A stretch of 5,608 bases of DNA, from the NCBI GenBank assembly GCA_028280205.1, contig JANQME010000469.1, forward strand, positions 1 through 5,608, in the 5' to 3' direction. Shown piece after piece: positions 1 to 5,608 of the stretch. The notes below the pieces were generated by a model. That model saw only the letters and a list, made by a program, of their open reading frames with translations, had not been told where the DNA came from and did not search any database. The stretch comes from Longimicrobiales bacterium. Lineage in GTDB: Bacteria; Gemmatimonadota; Gemmatimonadetes; Longimicrobiales; Gaopeijiaceae. A program made the position numbers and the translations under genes. The stretch's first letter is position 1, and each line of letters starts with the position of its first letter.

Positions 1-148
1 CGCCCGCGGACGCCACGCTCACGTGCGCCCACCCGAGCTCCTCGATGCGCCGGCGTGCGATGACCTCGGCGAGGGGACTCCGGCAGGTATTGCCCGTGCA
101 CACGAAGAGGACGCGGAACGGGCCGGGCTCGATCGGATCGTCAGTCAT
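1..148 (-). CDS. Low-molecular-weight phosphatase family protein, N-terminal part (YwlE-like), cut by window edge
   Basis: Only the first 49 codons lie in the window; the gene continues past position 1. Translating the minus strand from ATG at 148 gives a short lead, a beta strand (FRVLFV, residues 11-16) and the phosphatase P-loop CTGNTCRS at residues 17-24. This fits the CX5R signature, with nucleophile Cys17 and phosphate-binding Arg23, followed by PLAE and a helix, ending near VASAG. The family removes phosphate from protein tyrosine or, in the YwlE subgroup, from protein arginine. Thr21, just before the second Cys, matches the residue known to favour phosphoarginine in Bacillus YwlE, where classical tyrosine phosphatases have a larger aliphatic residue. 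The start overlaps the tsaC stop by 8 nt (ATGACTGA) and I see no Shine-Dalgarno sequence, so translation is probably coupled. Family membership is sure; arginine rather than tyrosine specificity is inferred. The catalytic Asp near the C-terminus cannot be seen. Confidence 0.9.
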   Translation of the reverse strand, partial: MTDDPIEPGPFRVLFVCTGNTCRSPLAEVIARRRIEELGWAHVSVASAG

Positions 149-791
149 GGATCTCGGGGAGTGCGCAGCGGAGGCGGGCCAGCGGGACCGCTCCCTCACG
201 GAGGACGACGGGCTCGTCGGCGGAGCAGTCGATGACGGTCGACGGCGCCGAAGGCGGCAGCCGGCCCCCGTCGAGGAGCCAGACCCCCGAACCGCCCATC
301 CGTGCCAGAAGGTCGCTCGCGGCGTCGCCCGACGTAACCGGCTCCTCGCCCGGGAGGTTGAGCGACGTCGAGGTGAGCGGGGCGCCGAGAGCGCGCACGA
401 GTCCGGCCGCGACCGGGTGCGGAGACACGCGCACGCCGACCGTCCCCGCCCCACTCCGCACCCCCGCGGGGAAGACGCTGCCGGGATCGCGCAGGACCAG
501 CGTCACGGAGCCGGGCCAGAAGATCGACGCCAGCTCCCGTGCGGCCGGCGTCCACGCCAGCCCGGCGGCGGACGCCTCGTTCTCCACGAGCGCGAGCAGG
601 GGCTTGTCGGCAGACCGACCCTTGAGGGCCTGCACCGCGGCCACGGCCTCGGCCGTGCAGGCACCACCCAGCCCGTAGACGGTCTCCGTCGGGTAGGCCA
701 CGACGCCCCCGGACCGCAGGTGCGCGACCACCGGCGCGAGATCGGCGTCCGGGTCGGCGCGCAGATCCACGGTGCGGGCCGGACCGCTCAT
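141..791 (-). CDS. tsaC: L-threonylcarbamoyladenylate synthase, YrdC/Sua5 family
   Basis: This 216-residue protein is a single YrdC domain. It should make threonylcarbamoyl-AMP from threonine, bicarbonate and ATP, the first step of t6A37 modification of ANN-decoding tRNAs in the cytoplasm. Visible family motifs are YPTETVYGLG (33-42), KGRSADKPL (57-65) with the basic residues that bind nucleotide, FWPGSVTLVL (91-100), VGVRVSPHP (118-126), the STSLNLPGEEP stretch (141-151) and PSTVID (183-188). It lacks the extra C-terminal domain of long Sua5 proteins, so it is the short TsaC/YwlC form. The ATG at 791 overlaps the ispD stop (ATGA) and has a GAGG Shine-Dalgarno sequence 5 nt upstream, which supports this start. 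The stop overlaps the following phosphatase gene by 8 nt. Bacillus has the same pairing (ywlC near ywlE). Partner genes tsaB, tsaD and tsaE are not in the window. Confidence 0.95.
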   Translation of the reverse strand: MSGPARTVDLRADPDADLAPVVAHLRSGGVVAYPTETVYGLGGACTAEAVAAVQALKGRSADKPLLALVENEASAAGLAWTPAARELASIFWPGSVTLVLRDPGSVFPAGVRSGAGTVGVRVSPHPVAAGLVRALGAPLTSTSLNLPGEEPVTSGDAASDLLARMGGSGVWLLDGGRLPPSAPSTVIDCSADEPVVLREGAVPLARLRCALPEIHD

Positions 792-1495
792 GTCGACCTC
801 GAGGCCTCGCGGATCTGGTCCGAAGTGCCGCGCGATCGGAGGATCGCCTCGGCCACGGCGACGTCCGCAGGACGCGTGACCTTCAGATTCCACCCTCCGT
901 CGTCGACCATCACGACGCGCAGCCCCGTGCTTTCGAGGAGCGCCGCGTCGTCGGTCGCACCCGCATCGCCCGCGGCGTACGCCCGTCGCAGCGCCGCGGC
1001 GGGAAAGACCTGGGGCGTATGCGCGTGCCAGAGCGTGGAGCGGTCGGGGGTCTCCAGGACCACCGCCTCCGCGTCCACCCGCTTCATCGTATCGGTGGCC
1101 GGGCACCCCGCCACCGCCCCGTCTCCCCGGGCGGCCCGCTCGAGGCACGTCGTCACGGTCTCTGCGATCACGAGCGGCCGCGCGGCGTCGTGCACCGCGA
1201 TCACGTCGACCTCCCCGGGAAGCGCCTCGACCGCGGCCCGTACGGACGCGCCGCGGCTCTCGCCACCCGGCACGACCCTGATGCGGGGATCCAGCTCCGT
1301 GAGCCACGACGGCGGACGCGCCGCGTCCTCGGGCGCCAGCGCGACCGCGACCGCGTCGACGCTGTCGTGCGCCAGGAAGGGCCGGAGTGCGTGGACGAGA
1401 ACCGGCTCGCCGGCGAGCTCCAGAAAGGGCTTTCGCACTCCCCCCATGCGCCGGCCCGCGCCCGCGGCGGGGACGGCGACGCCGACACGCGTCAC
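788..1495 (-). CDS. ispD: 2-C-methyl-D-erythritol 4-phosphate cytidylyltransferase
   Basis: This 235-residue protein should transfer CMP from CTP to 2-C-methyl-D-erythritol 4-phosphate, the third step of the MEP isoprenoid pathway. It shows the nucleotide-binding N-terminus VPAAGAGRRMGG (8-19), with Arg16 and Lys22 in the places of the catalytic Arg20 and Lys27 of the E. coli enzyme, though the spacing is one residue shorter. It also shows VHDAARP (101-107), ATDTMKRV (133-140), HTPQVF (159-164), TDDAALLE (181-188) and the NLKVTRPAD segment (203-211). Length matches the family. I chose GTG at 1495 because it lies just before the first beta strand and overlaps the dnaB stop as GTGA. The same frame stays open far upstream across dnaB, but that stretch is a shadow and not a fused domain. 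The stop overlaps tsaC as ATGA. No ispF or ispDF fusion is present. Confidence 0.95.
   Translation of the reverse strand: MTRVGVAVPAAGAGRRMGGVRKPFLELAGEPVLVHALRPFLAHDSVDAVAVALAPEDAARPPSWLTELDPRIRVVPGGESRGASVRAAVEALPGEVDVIAVHDAARPLVIAETVTTCLERAARGDGAVAGCPATDTMKRVDAEAVVLETPDRSTLWHAHTPQVFPAAALRRAYAAGDAGATDDAALLESTGLRVVMVDDGGWNLKVTRPADVAVAEAILRSRGTSDQIREASRST
797..800 (-). promoter_or_regulatory. Shine-Dalgarno sequence of tsaC
   Basis: GAGG on the minus strand ends 5 nt before the ATG at 791, inside the end of ispD. It supports the ATGA-overlap start of tsaC. Confidence 0.6.
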
Positions 1496-2907
1496 GGTCC
1501 GAAGCCGGAGCCGTTCCCACCGGGCGCTCCCGCGCCCGAATGCTGCAGAGCCGACTCGAAGCGCGTGTACGCCTTCTCGAAGTAGAGACTGACCACGCCC
1601 GTGGGGCCGTTGCGCTGCTTCGCCACGATCAGCTCCGCCTTGCCTTCGAGTTCCGCACGCTGCTCGGCCGAAGCGTAGTACTCGGGACGGAAGAGGAACA
1701 TGACGACATCGGCATCCTGCTCGATCGAACCGGACTCGCGCAGATCGGAGAGCATGGGGCGCTTGTCCGTCCTGGCCTCGGGACCGCGGCTGAGCTGGGA
1801 GAGGGCGACGAGGGGCACGTCGAGCTCCCGAGCCAGCGCCTTGAGGCCGCGCGAGATCTGGCTGACCTCCTGGACTCGGGACTCGGCGCTGCCGGTGCCC
1901 GACATGAGCTGCATGTAGTCGATGACGAGCATCCCCAGCGTCTGGCCGTTGGAGGAGAGCTCGGACTGGATGCGGCGCGCCTTCGCACGGACCTCGAGGA
2001 CGTTGCTGCCCGGCTGGTCGTCGATCCAGATGGGCGCCGTATTGAGGTGCCCCGCCGCGGTCCCGAGTCGGGCGTTCTCCTCTCGCGTGAGTCGCCCGGT
2101 GCGCAGGCGCTGGGCGTCGACCCGTCCCTCGGAGCACAGGAGCCGCTGCACGAGTTGGCCGGCCGACATCTCCAGCGAGAAGATCGCGACCGCGTTCTCG
2201 TGCTTGATCGCCGCGGTCGCGGCGACGTTGAGGGCGAACGCCGTTTTCCCCATCGACGGCCGGGCCGCGACGATGCACAGGTCGCCACCCTGGAGGCCCG
2301 TCGTCATCCGGTCGAGATCGACGAAACCGGTCGGCAAGCCGGTGATCCCCGAGCCGGACTCCTGGAGCTTCTCGATGTGCTCGAAGGTCTCCCAGAGGAT
2401 CTGCTTGATGGGGCGGAAGCCCTCGCGCTTGTGGCTCTCCGCCACCTGGAAGATGCGCCCCTCGGCCTGATCCAGGATTTCGTCCACGGAGCGCTCGCCC
2501 GGGTCGTGGGCGTCCTGGACGATGAGCTGAGCCTGCTGGACGAGGCGGCGCAGGAGCGCCTTCTCGCGCACGATGCCCGCGTGGTACTCGACGTTGGCCG
2601 CGGTCGGCACCGCGTCGACCAGTCGGGCCAGGTAGTCGAGCCCTCCGACCGCGTCGAGCTCGGCGGTGTTCTTGAGCTGCTCGGCGACGGTGATCGGATC
2701 GATGACGTCGCCCCGCTCGAAGAGCCGGATCATCGCCCTGTGGATGCGTCGGTTCCCCTCCCGGTAGAACATCCCGCCGTCCAGCGTCTCGATGACCTTG
2801 GCCACCGCCTCGCGGTCGATCAGCATCCCGCCGAGCACCGCCGTTTCGGCCTGGATCGAGTACGGAAGGGGACGGTCGATGCCGTCGGGCGGGGGCGGTT
2901 CTTGCAT
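1492..2907 (-). CDS. dnaB: Replicative DNA helicase DnaB
   Basis: This 471-residue protein is the hexameric ring helicase that unwinds DNA at the replication fork and contacts primase; it has the same length as E. coli DnaB. The N-terminal domain (about 15-115) starts with the typical LPYSIQAETAVLGGML. A linker leads to the RecA-like motor from about residue 180 (TGLPTGFVDLDRMTTGLQGGDL). Walker A is ARPSMGKTA (215-223), the SLEM catalytic Glu is E246, and Walker B is LVIDYMQL (327-334). The LSQLSRGPEAR segment (369-379), SDLRESGSIEQDAD (387-400) and the likely arginine finger R432 in KQRNGPTG follow. The last 20 residues are Gly-rich and probably disordered. No intein interrupts Walker A, a common insertion site in this family. 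I prefer ATG at 2907 over the in-frame ATG at 2991, because the extra 28 residues do not resemble DnaB and would span the promoter candidate. The stop overlaps ispD as GTGA. Confidence 0.97.
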   Translation of the reverse strand: MQEPPPPDGIDRPLPYSIQAETAVLGGMLIDREAVAKVIETLDGGMFYREGNRRIHRAMIRLFERGDVIDPITVAEQLKNTAELDAVGGLDYLARLVDAVPTAANVEYHAGIVREKALLRRLVQQAQLIVQDAHDPGERSVDEILDQAEGRIFQVAESHKREGFRPIKQILWETFEHIEKLQESGSGITGLPTGFVDLDRMTTGLQGGDLCIVAARPSMGKTAFALNVAATAAIKHENAVAIFSLEMSAGQLVQRLLCSEGRVDAQRLRTGRLTREENARLGTAAGHLNTAPIWIDDQPGSNVLEVRAKARRIQSELSSNGQTLGMLVIDYMQLMSGTGSAESRVQEVSQISRGLKALARELDVPLVALSQLSRGPEARTDKRPMLSDLRESGSIEQDADVVMFLFRPEYYASAEQRAELEGKAELIVAKQRNGPTGVVSLYFEKAYTRFESALQHSGAGAPGGNGSGFGP

Positions 2908-3021
2908 TCGGGCGGGGTGGACGGAGGCGAACGCGGAATCCTGGATTGTAGCGCGCGGCGGAGCGGTCGTCACGGTAGCACGGACAACCATCGGGGCCGC
3001 CCGCGGCGTCCGAAGCGTAGC
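2908..3021. other. Intergenic region between the uracil-DNA glycosylase gene and dnaB
   Basis: This 114-nt gap is the only real break in the gene block. It carries the promoter candidate and the short dnaB leader. The leader has no GGAGG-like Shine-Dalgarno sequence before the ATG at 2907. A small inverted repeat (GCCG, 4-nt loop, CGGC) lies downstream of the glycosylase stop, but it has no T-tract, so I do not call an intrinsic terminator. The upstream transcript may read through or end by another mechanism. Confidence 0.6.
2945..2973 (-). promoter_or_regulatory. Candidate sigma70-type promoter for dnaB-ispD-tsaC-phosphatase
   Basis: On the minus strand, GTGACG (2973-2968, 4 of 6 against TTGACA) is followed after exactly 17 nt by TACAAT (2950-2945, 5 of 6 against TATAAT). 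TACAAT is unusually AT-rich for this sequence. Transcription would start near 2938, leaving a leader of about 30 nt before the dnaB ATG at 2907. The site lies in the only intergenic gap of the window. Predicted by eye only. Confidence 0.6.
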
Positions 3022-3798
3022 CTATGCGCCGCTCGATTCCTCCGTGCCCCCGTCGGCGTCCATGACGTCGCGCAGGAGCTGGAGATCGGTCCAGAAGGCG
3101 CGCGTCCACTTCGGATTCCGCAGAAGCGCCGCGGGGTGGTACGTCACCACGAGCGGGACTCCGTGGTAGGAGTGCACCGTGCCCCGGAGCCTGCCCAGCG
3201 AAGACTTCTCCCGCCCGGTGAGGAGCTTGCCGGCGAAGGAGCCGACCGCCAGCAGCACCTCGGGGGCGACGAGCTCGATCTGGCGACGCAGATACGGAGC
3301 GCACGCCTCGATCTCCTCGGGGAGAGGATCCCGGTTCCGGGGAGGCCGACACTTCAGGACGTTCGCGATGTAGACCGAGTCCTTCCGGCCGAGCCCCACG
3401 GTCGCGAGGAGGAGGTCGAGGTACTTGCCGGCCGCCCCGACGAAGGGCAGACCGGTGGCGTCCTCGTTCGCGCCCGGTGCTTCACCCACGACCATGATGC
3501 GGGCGTCGGGTGAGCCGTCCGAGAAGACGACCTGCGTCCGGGACTCGCACAGGCTGCATCGCTCGCATTCGAGCGCGGTGGCGCGCAGCTCCTCGTAGCC
3601 CTCCGGGAGGCCCCCTCCGTCCCGGTGGAGTCGCGGCGTCGCGACCGCAGCGGAGGTCGCGTCGACCGCGCTCACGCCCCGTGCCCGCTCGAGCGCCTCG
3701 GCTCGTGTCATCCCGTCGAGGAAGAGGTCCGTCGCGCCCATCTCCACGCGCTGGCGCAGGAGCCGCGCCAGTTCGGCCGGCGTCGGGCGCTCACCCAT
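3022..3798 (-). CDS. Uracil-DNA glycosylase, family 4 (iron-sulfur type)
   Basis: This 258-residue protein should excise uracil from DNA, as the first step of base excision repair after cytosine deamination. The catalytic core begins near residue 70. Cys78 and Cys81 (CERC), Cys150 (VLKCRPP) and Cys166 (EACAPYL) are in the places of the four ligands of the 4Fe-4S cluster in family 4 enzymes. Motif 1 is GEAPGANEDATGLPFVG (105-121), characteristic of family 4 rather than family 5, and the closing motif is HPAALLRNP (221-229). About 75 residues precede the first cluster Cys, longer than in minimal thermophile enzymes. This part looks helical and contains TDLFLDGMTRAEALERA (23-39), whose role I do not recognise. 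ATG at 3798 overlaps the coaBC stop by 8 nt (ATGGGTGA). An in-frame ATG lies further upstream, but those 30 residues are a shadow of coaBC. The gene ends 114 nt before dnaB. Confidence 0.93.
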   Translation of the reverse strand: MGERPTPAELARLLRQRVEMGATDLFLDGMTRAEALERARGVSAVDATSAAVATPRLHRDGGGLPEGYEELRATALECERCSLCESRTQVVFSDGSPDARIMVVGEAPGANEDATGLPFVGAAGKYLDLLLATVGLGRKDSVYIANVLKCRPPRNRDPLPEEIEACAPYLRRQIELVAPEVLLAVGSFAGKLLTGREKSSLGRLRGTVHSYHGVPLVVTYHPAALLRNPKWTRAFWTDLQLLRDVMDADGGTEESSGA

Positions 3799-5029
3799 GC
3801 GAGCCGCCTTGGAGCAGTACGGCGACGCGGTCGAGGATGTGCTCCGCAACCTCGTCCTTGGACAGGAGCGGGAGCACGTCCTGCCCACCCCCGGCGTCGA
3901 GGATCGTCACCCGGTTCGTGGAGACGCCGAAGCCGGCGCCCTCTTCGGTCGCGTCGTTCGCGACGACGAGGTCGAAGCCCTTCGCCTCCAGCTTCCGGGC
4001 GGCGTTCTCGACCAGGTCGTCCGTCTCCAGGGCGAAGCCGACGCGGACACCGCCTTCCCGGCGCACGCCGCGGCTCTCGATCGCCACGTCCGGGTTCTCC
4101 TCCAGATCGAGCGTGAGCGAGGCGCCCGTCTCCGTCCGCTTGACCTTCCGGTCGCGGGCCTCGGAAGGGCGGAAGTCCGCCACGGCCGCGGCGAACACCG
4201 CCACATCGACCTCGGGTGCACGCTCCACCACGGCTTCGCGCATCTCGAGCGCGGTCTCGACCCCGACCCGCTCCACGCCGTACGGAGCGTCGAGCGCCGA
4301 GGGTCCGCTCACCAGCGTCACCCGGCCCCCCCGCCGCCACGCCGCCTGCGCGACGGCGTATCCCATCCGCCCCGACGAACGGTTGCCGACGTAGCGCACC
4401 GGGTCGATCGGCTCGTGGGTGGGGCCCGCGGTGACGAGAACCGAGCGGCCCTCGAAGGGCGGCCCGGCCGCGAGGGCCCGGCCGATGGCCTCCGTGATCT
4501 GCCACGGCTCGAGCATCCGTCCCGGTCCCTCACCTTCCCCGACCGCGAGGGCGCCCTCCGCCGGCCCTTCGATTCGGTAGCCGAGCTCCTCCCGGAGGTG
4601 CTCGAGATTCCGCACGACCTGAGCGTGCGCGAACATCCGGTCGTTCATCGCCGGACAGATCACGACCGGAGCCCGCGTGGCGAGGAGCGTGGTGCAGATC
4701 AGATCGTCGGCCCGGCCCTGCGCGGCACGCGCCAGAACGTCGGCCGTGGCGGGCGCGATGCAGACGACGTCGGCGTCGCGTCCGAGCCGGATGTGGAGCG
4801 CCGCCCCTTCCGCCGAGAAGAGGTCGGTGAGCGCGGGACGGCCGGTGACGCCCTCGAAGGCGAGGGGCGCCACGAAGCTCAGCGCCGAGCGGGTGAGAAC
4901 CGTGTCGACCGTCGCACCGAGACGGGTGAGGTCTCGGGCGAGCTGGATCGACTTGTAGGCGGCGATGCCGCCCGTGACCCCGAGAACGATCCGCTTCCCC
5001 TCCCAGGGCGGGCGCGGCGTCAGGGCCAT
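3791..5029 (-). CDS. coaBC: Bifunctional phosphopantothenoylcysteine decarboxylase / phosphopantothenate-cysteine ligase
   Basis: This 412-residue fusion carries out two successive steps of coenzyme A synthesis: ligation of cysteine to 4'-phosphopantothenate, then FMN-dependent decarboxylation to 4'-phosphopantetheine. The N-terminal CoaC half (about 11-188) shows VLGVTGGIAAYKS (15-27), the active-site His79 in LHIRLGRDAD, IAPATAD (91-97) and CPAMN (125-129) with substrate-binding Asn129. The C-terminal CoaB half (about 193-405) shows VLVTAGPTHEPIDPVRYVGN (197-216) with SSGRMG after it, AAAVADFRP (280-288), a Lys-rich site KVK (295-297), ENPDVA (311-316) and VANDATEEGAGFG (356-368). The substrate clamp of CoaC reads LAVGEGEGPGRM (161-172), with Val163 where many members have the reducing Cys. 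ATG at 5029 follows the rpoZ stop by 7 nt with no clear Shine-Dalgarno sequence, so coupling is likely. Length fits the family. Confidence 0.96.
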   Translation of the reverse strand: MALTPRPPWEGKRIVLGVTGGIAAYKSIQLARDLTRLGATVDTVLTRSALSFVAPLAFEGVTGRPALTDLFSAEGAALHIRLGRDADVVCIAPATADVLARAAQGRADDLICTTLLATRAPVVICPAMNDRMFAHAQVVRNLEHLREELGYRIEGPAEGALAVGEGEGPGRMLEPWQITEAIGRALAAGPPFEGRSVLVTAGPTHEPIDPVRYVGNRSSGRMGYAVAQAAWRRGGRVTLVSGPSALDAPYGVERVGVETALEMREAVVERAPEVDVAVFAAAVADFRPSEARDRKVKRTETGASLTLDLEENPDVAIESRGVRREGGVRVGFALETDDLVENAARKLEAKGFDLVVANDATEEGAGFGVSTNRVTILDAGGGQDVLPLLSKDEVAEHILDRVAVLLQGGSHG

Positions 5030-5036
5030 GGAGCCG

Positions 5037-5255
5037 TCAGGGTTCGTCGCGGCGCCGGCGCTTGACCAGGCGGAACTCGATCTGGCCCGACGTCAGGGCC
5101 TCCAGCGAGCGCGTCGTGAGCTTCTTCTCCTCGCCGAGGGGCATCGCCTCGCGCGGCAGGGAGTTGAGCTCGCGGGTGTACTTCGCGGCCACGAGCACGC
5201 CGAGATACTTGCTCTCGGTCCCGGTGGCCACCTCGTTGGGCGTGAAGACTCTCAT
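5037..5255 (-). CDS. rpoZ: DNA-directed RNA polymerase subunit omega
   Basis: This 72-residue protein is the small omega subunit, which wraps the beta' C-terminus and helps RNA polymerase assembly. The visible signature is the helix KYLGVLVAAKYTRELN (16-31) followed by KKLTTRSLEALTSGQIEFR (44-62), and a basic tail (KRRRR, 65-69). It is shorter than the E. coli protein (about 90 residues) but within the range of compact bacterial omegas. The start at 5255 overlaps the gmk stop as ATGA and has a good Shine-Dalgarno sequence, which fixes it. The gmk-rpoZ-coaBC order is widespread among bacteria and supports the call. Confidence 0.95.
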   Translation of the reverse strand: MRVFTPNEVATGTESKYLGVLVAAKYTRELNSLPREAMPLGEEKKLTTRSLEALTSGQIEFRLVKRRRRDEP

Positions 5256-5608
5256 GGTCCGTCCTGTTCGTCGTCCTGCATGATGTCGCCGTACTCCTCG
5301 CGGAGAATGGCTTCGATTCCGCTTCGGAGCCGGTCCGGACCCAACCAGGGTCCCGTCGGCGGCCGACCCTCTTCCACCAGCGCCCGGATCTCGGACACGC
5401 AGGTCGGCAGATCGTCATTCACGACAACGTAATCGAAGTCGGGGACGGCCTGAAGCTCGTCGAGGGCCGAGCGGAGGCGCCGAGCGACGTCTGCGCGATC
5501 CTCGCTGCCCCGTCCTCGCAGACGCGCGATCATGACCTCCACGGAGGGCGGGAGGATGAAGAGGAGGATCGCCTCGGGCACGGCGGCCCGGATCTGCCGG
5601 GCTCCCTG
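5252..5608 (-). CDS. gmk: Guanylate kinase, C-terminal part, cut by window edge
   Basis: The last 118 codons of guanylate kinase are present; the start and the P-loop lie beyond 5608. The enzyme phosphorylates GMP to GDP with ATP in purine nucleotide synthesis and salvage. The visible part begins QGARQIRAAVPEAILLF and runs into ILPPS, the typical stretch after the GMP-binding region. It continues with the LID RLRGRGSEDRADVARRL, whose arginines contact ATP, and FDYVVVNDDL. Reading in frame from the window end gives family sequence before position 5581, so the GTG there is an internal Val codon and not the start. The C-terminal tail after NDDL is about 50 residues, slightly longer than in E. 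coli by my estimate, and ends acidic (DDEQD). The stop overlaps rpoZ as ATGA. Confidence 0.95.
   Translation of the reverse strand, partial: QGARQIRAAVPEAILLFILPPSVEVMIARLRGRGSEDRADVARRLRSALDELQAVPDFDYVVVNDDLPTCVSEIRALVEEGRPPTGPWLGPDRLRSGIEAILREEYGDIMQDDEQDGP
5262..5265 (-). promoter_or_regulatory. Shine-Dalgarno sequence of rpoZ
   Basis: AGGA on the minus strand lies 6 nt before the rpoZ ATG at 5255, inside the last codons of gmk. It supports re-initiation at the ATGA overlap. Confidence 0.6.

Noticed and set aside
45..1592. Plus-strand open frame of 515 codons opposite tsaC and ispD
   Set aside because: The translation is Arg/Ser/Ala-rich with no motif, and both genes beneath it on the minus strand are certain.
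2908..2991. Longer DnaB starting at ATG 2991
   Set aside because: The 28 extra residues do not resemble DnaB N-termini and would place the -35 and -10 candidates inside the coding region.
2995..3021. Possible intrinsic terminator after the glycosylase gene
   Set aside because: The inverted repeat is only 4 bp long and is not followed by a T-tract on the minus strand.
788..3352. Minus-strand frame of 854 codons that could suggest a large N-terminal fusion to IspD
   Set aside because: Only the last 235 codons are IspD. The rest overlaps dnaB out of frame and is Arg/Gly/Pro-rich shadow sequence; GTG at 1495 is the sensible start.
1387..3513. Plus-strand open frame of 708 codons across dnaB and the glycosylase gene
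   Set aside because: It is antisense to two certain genes, has low-complexity Arg/Leu/Glu/Gly-rich composition and shows no family motif. Long antisense frames are expected in GC-rich coding DNA.
3797..5065. Plus-strand open frame of 422 codons opposite coaBC
   Set aside because: It mirrors coaBC on the other strand, is Arg-rich and has no recognisable domain, so it is a GC-driven shadow.

Overview
The window is a dense block of housekeeping genes, all on the minus strand, from a GC-rich bacterium. The layout is compact, with gene overlaps of 4 or 8 nt, and every gene falls into a well-known core family. Gene content and the strongly GC-rich sequence would fit Gemmatimonadota or a similarly GC-rich lineage. 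That placement is an inference, because nothing in the window fixes the phylum. I see no mobile element, CRISPR array, tRNA, rRNA, intein or recent transfer.

In the direction of transcription (high to low coordinates), the first block is gmk (5' end outside the window), rpoZ, coaBC and a family 4 uracil-DNA glycosylase. These genes overlap or are separated by only 7 nt, so they look like one transcript that starts upstream of the window. They cover GTP precursor supply, the RNA polymerase omega subunit, coenzyme A synthesis and removal of uracil from DNA.

A gap of 114 nt (2908-3021) follows. It is the only real intergenic space and holds a good sigma70-type promoter candidate facing dnaB. 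The second block is dnaB, ispD, tsaC (YrdC/Sua5 type) and the 5' end of a low-molecular-weight phosphatase gene cut by the window edge. These genes overlap by 4, 4 and 8 nt. They cover replicative DNA unwinding, isoprenoid synthesis by the MEP pathway, tRNA t6A modification and protein dephosphorylation.

No undescribed system is apparent. The points most worth checking are a CoaC substrate clamp without the usual cysteine, a phosphatase P-loop resembling the YwlE protein-arginine phosphatase beside tsaC, a dnaB leader with a clear promoter but no Shine-Dalgarno sequence, and a long N-terminal extension on the uracil-DNA glycosylase.
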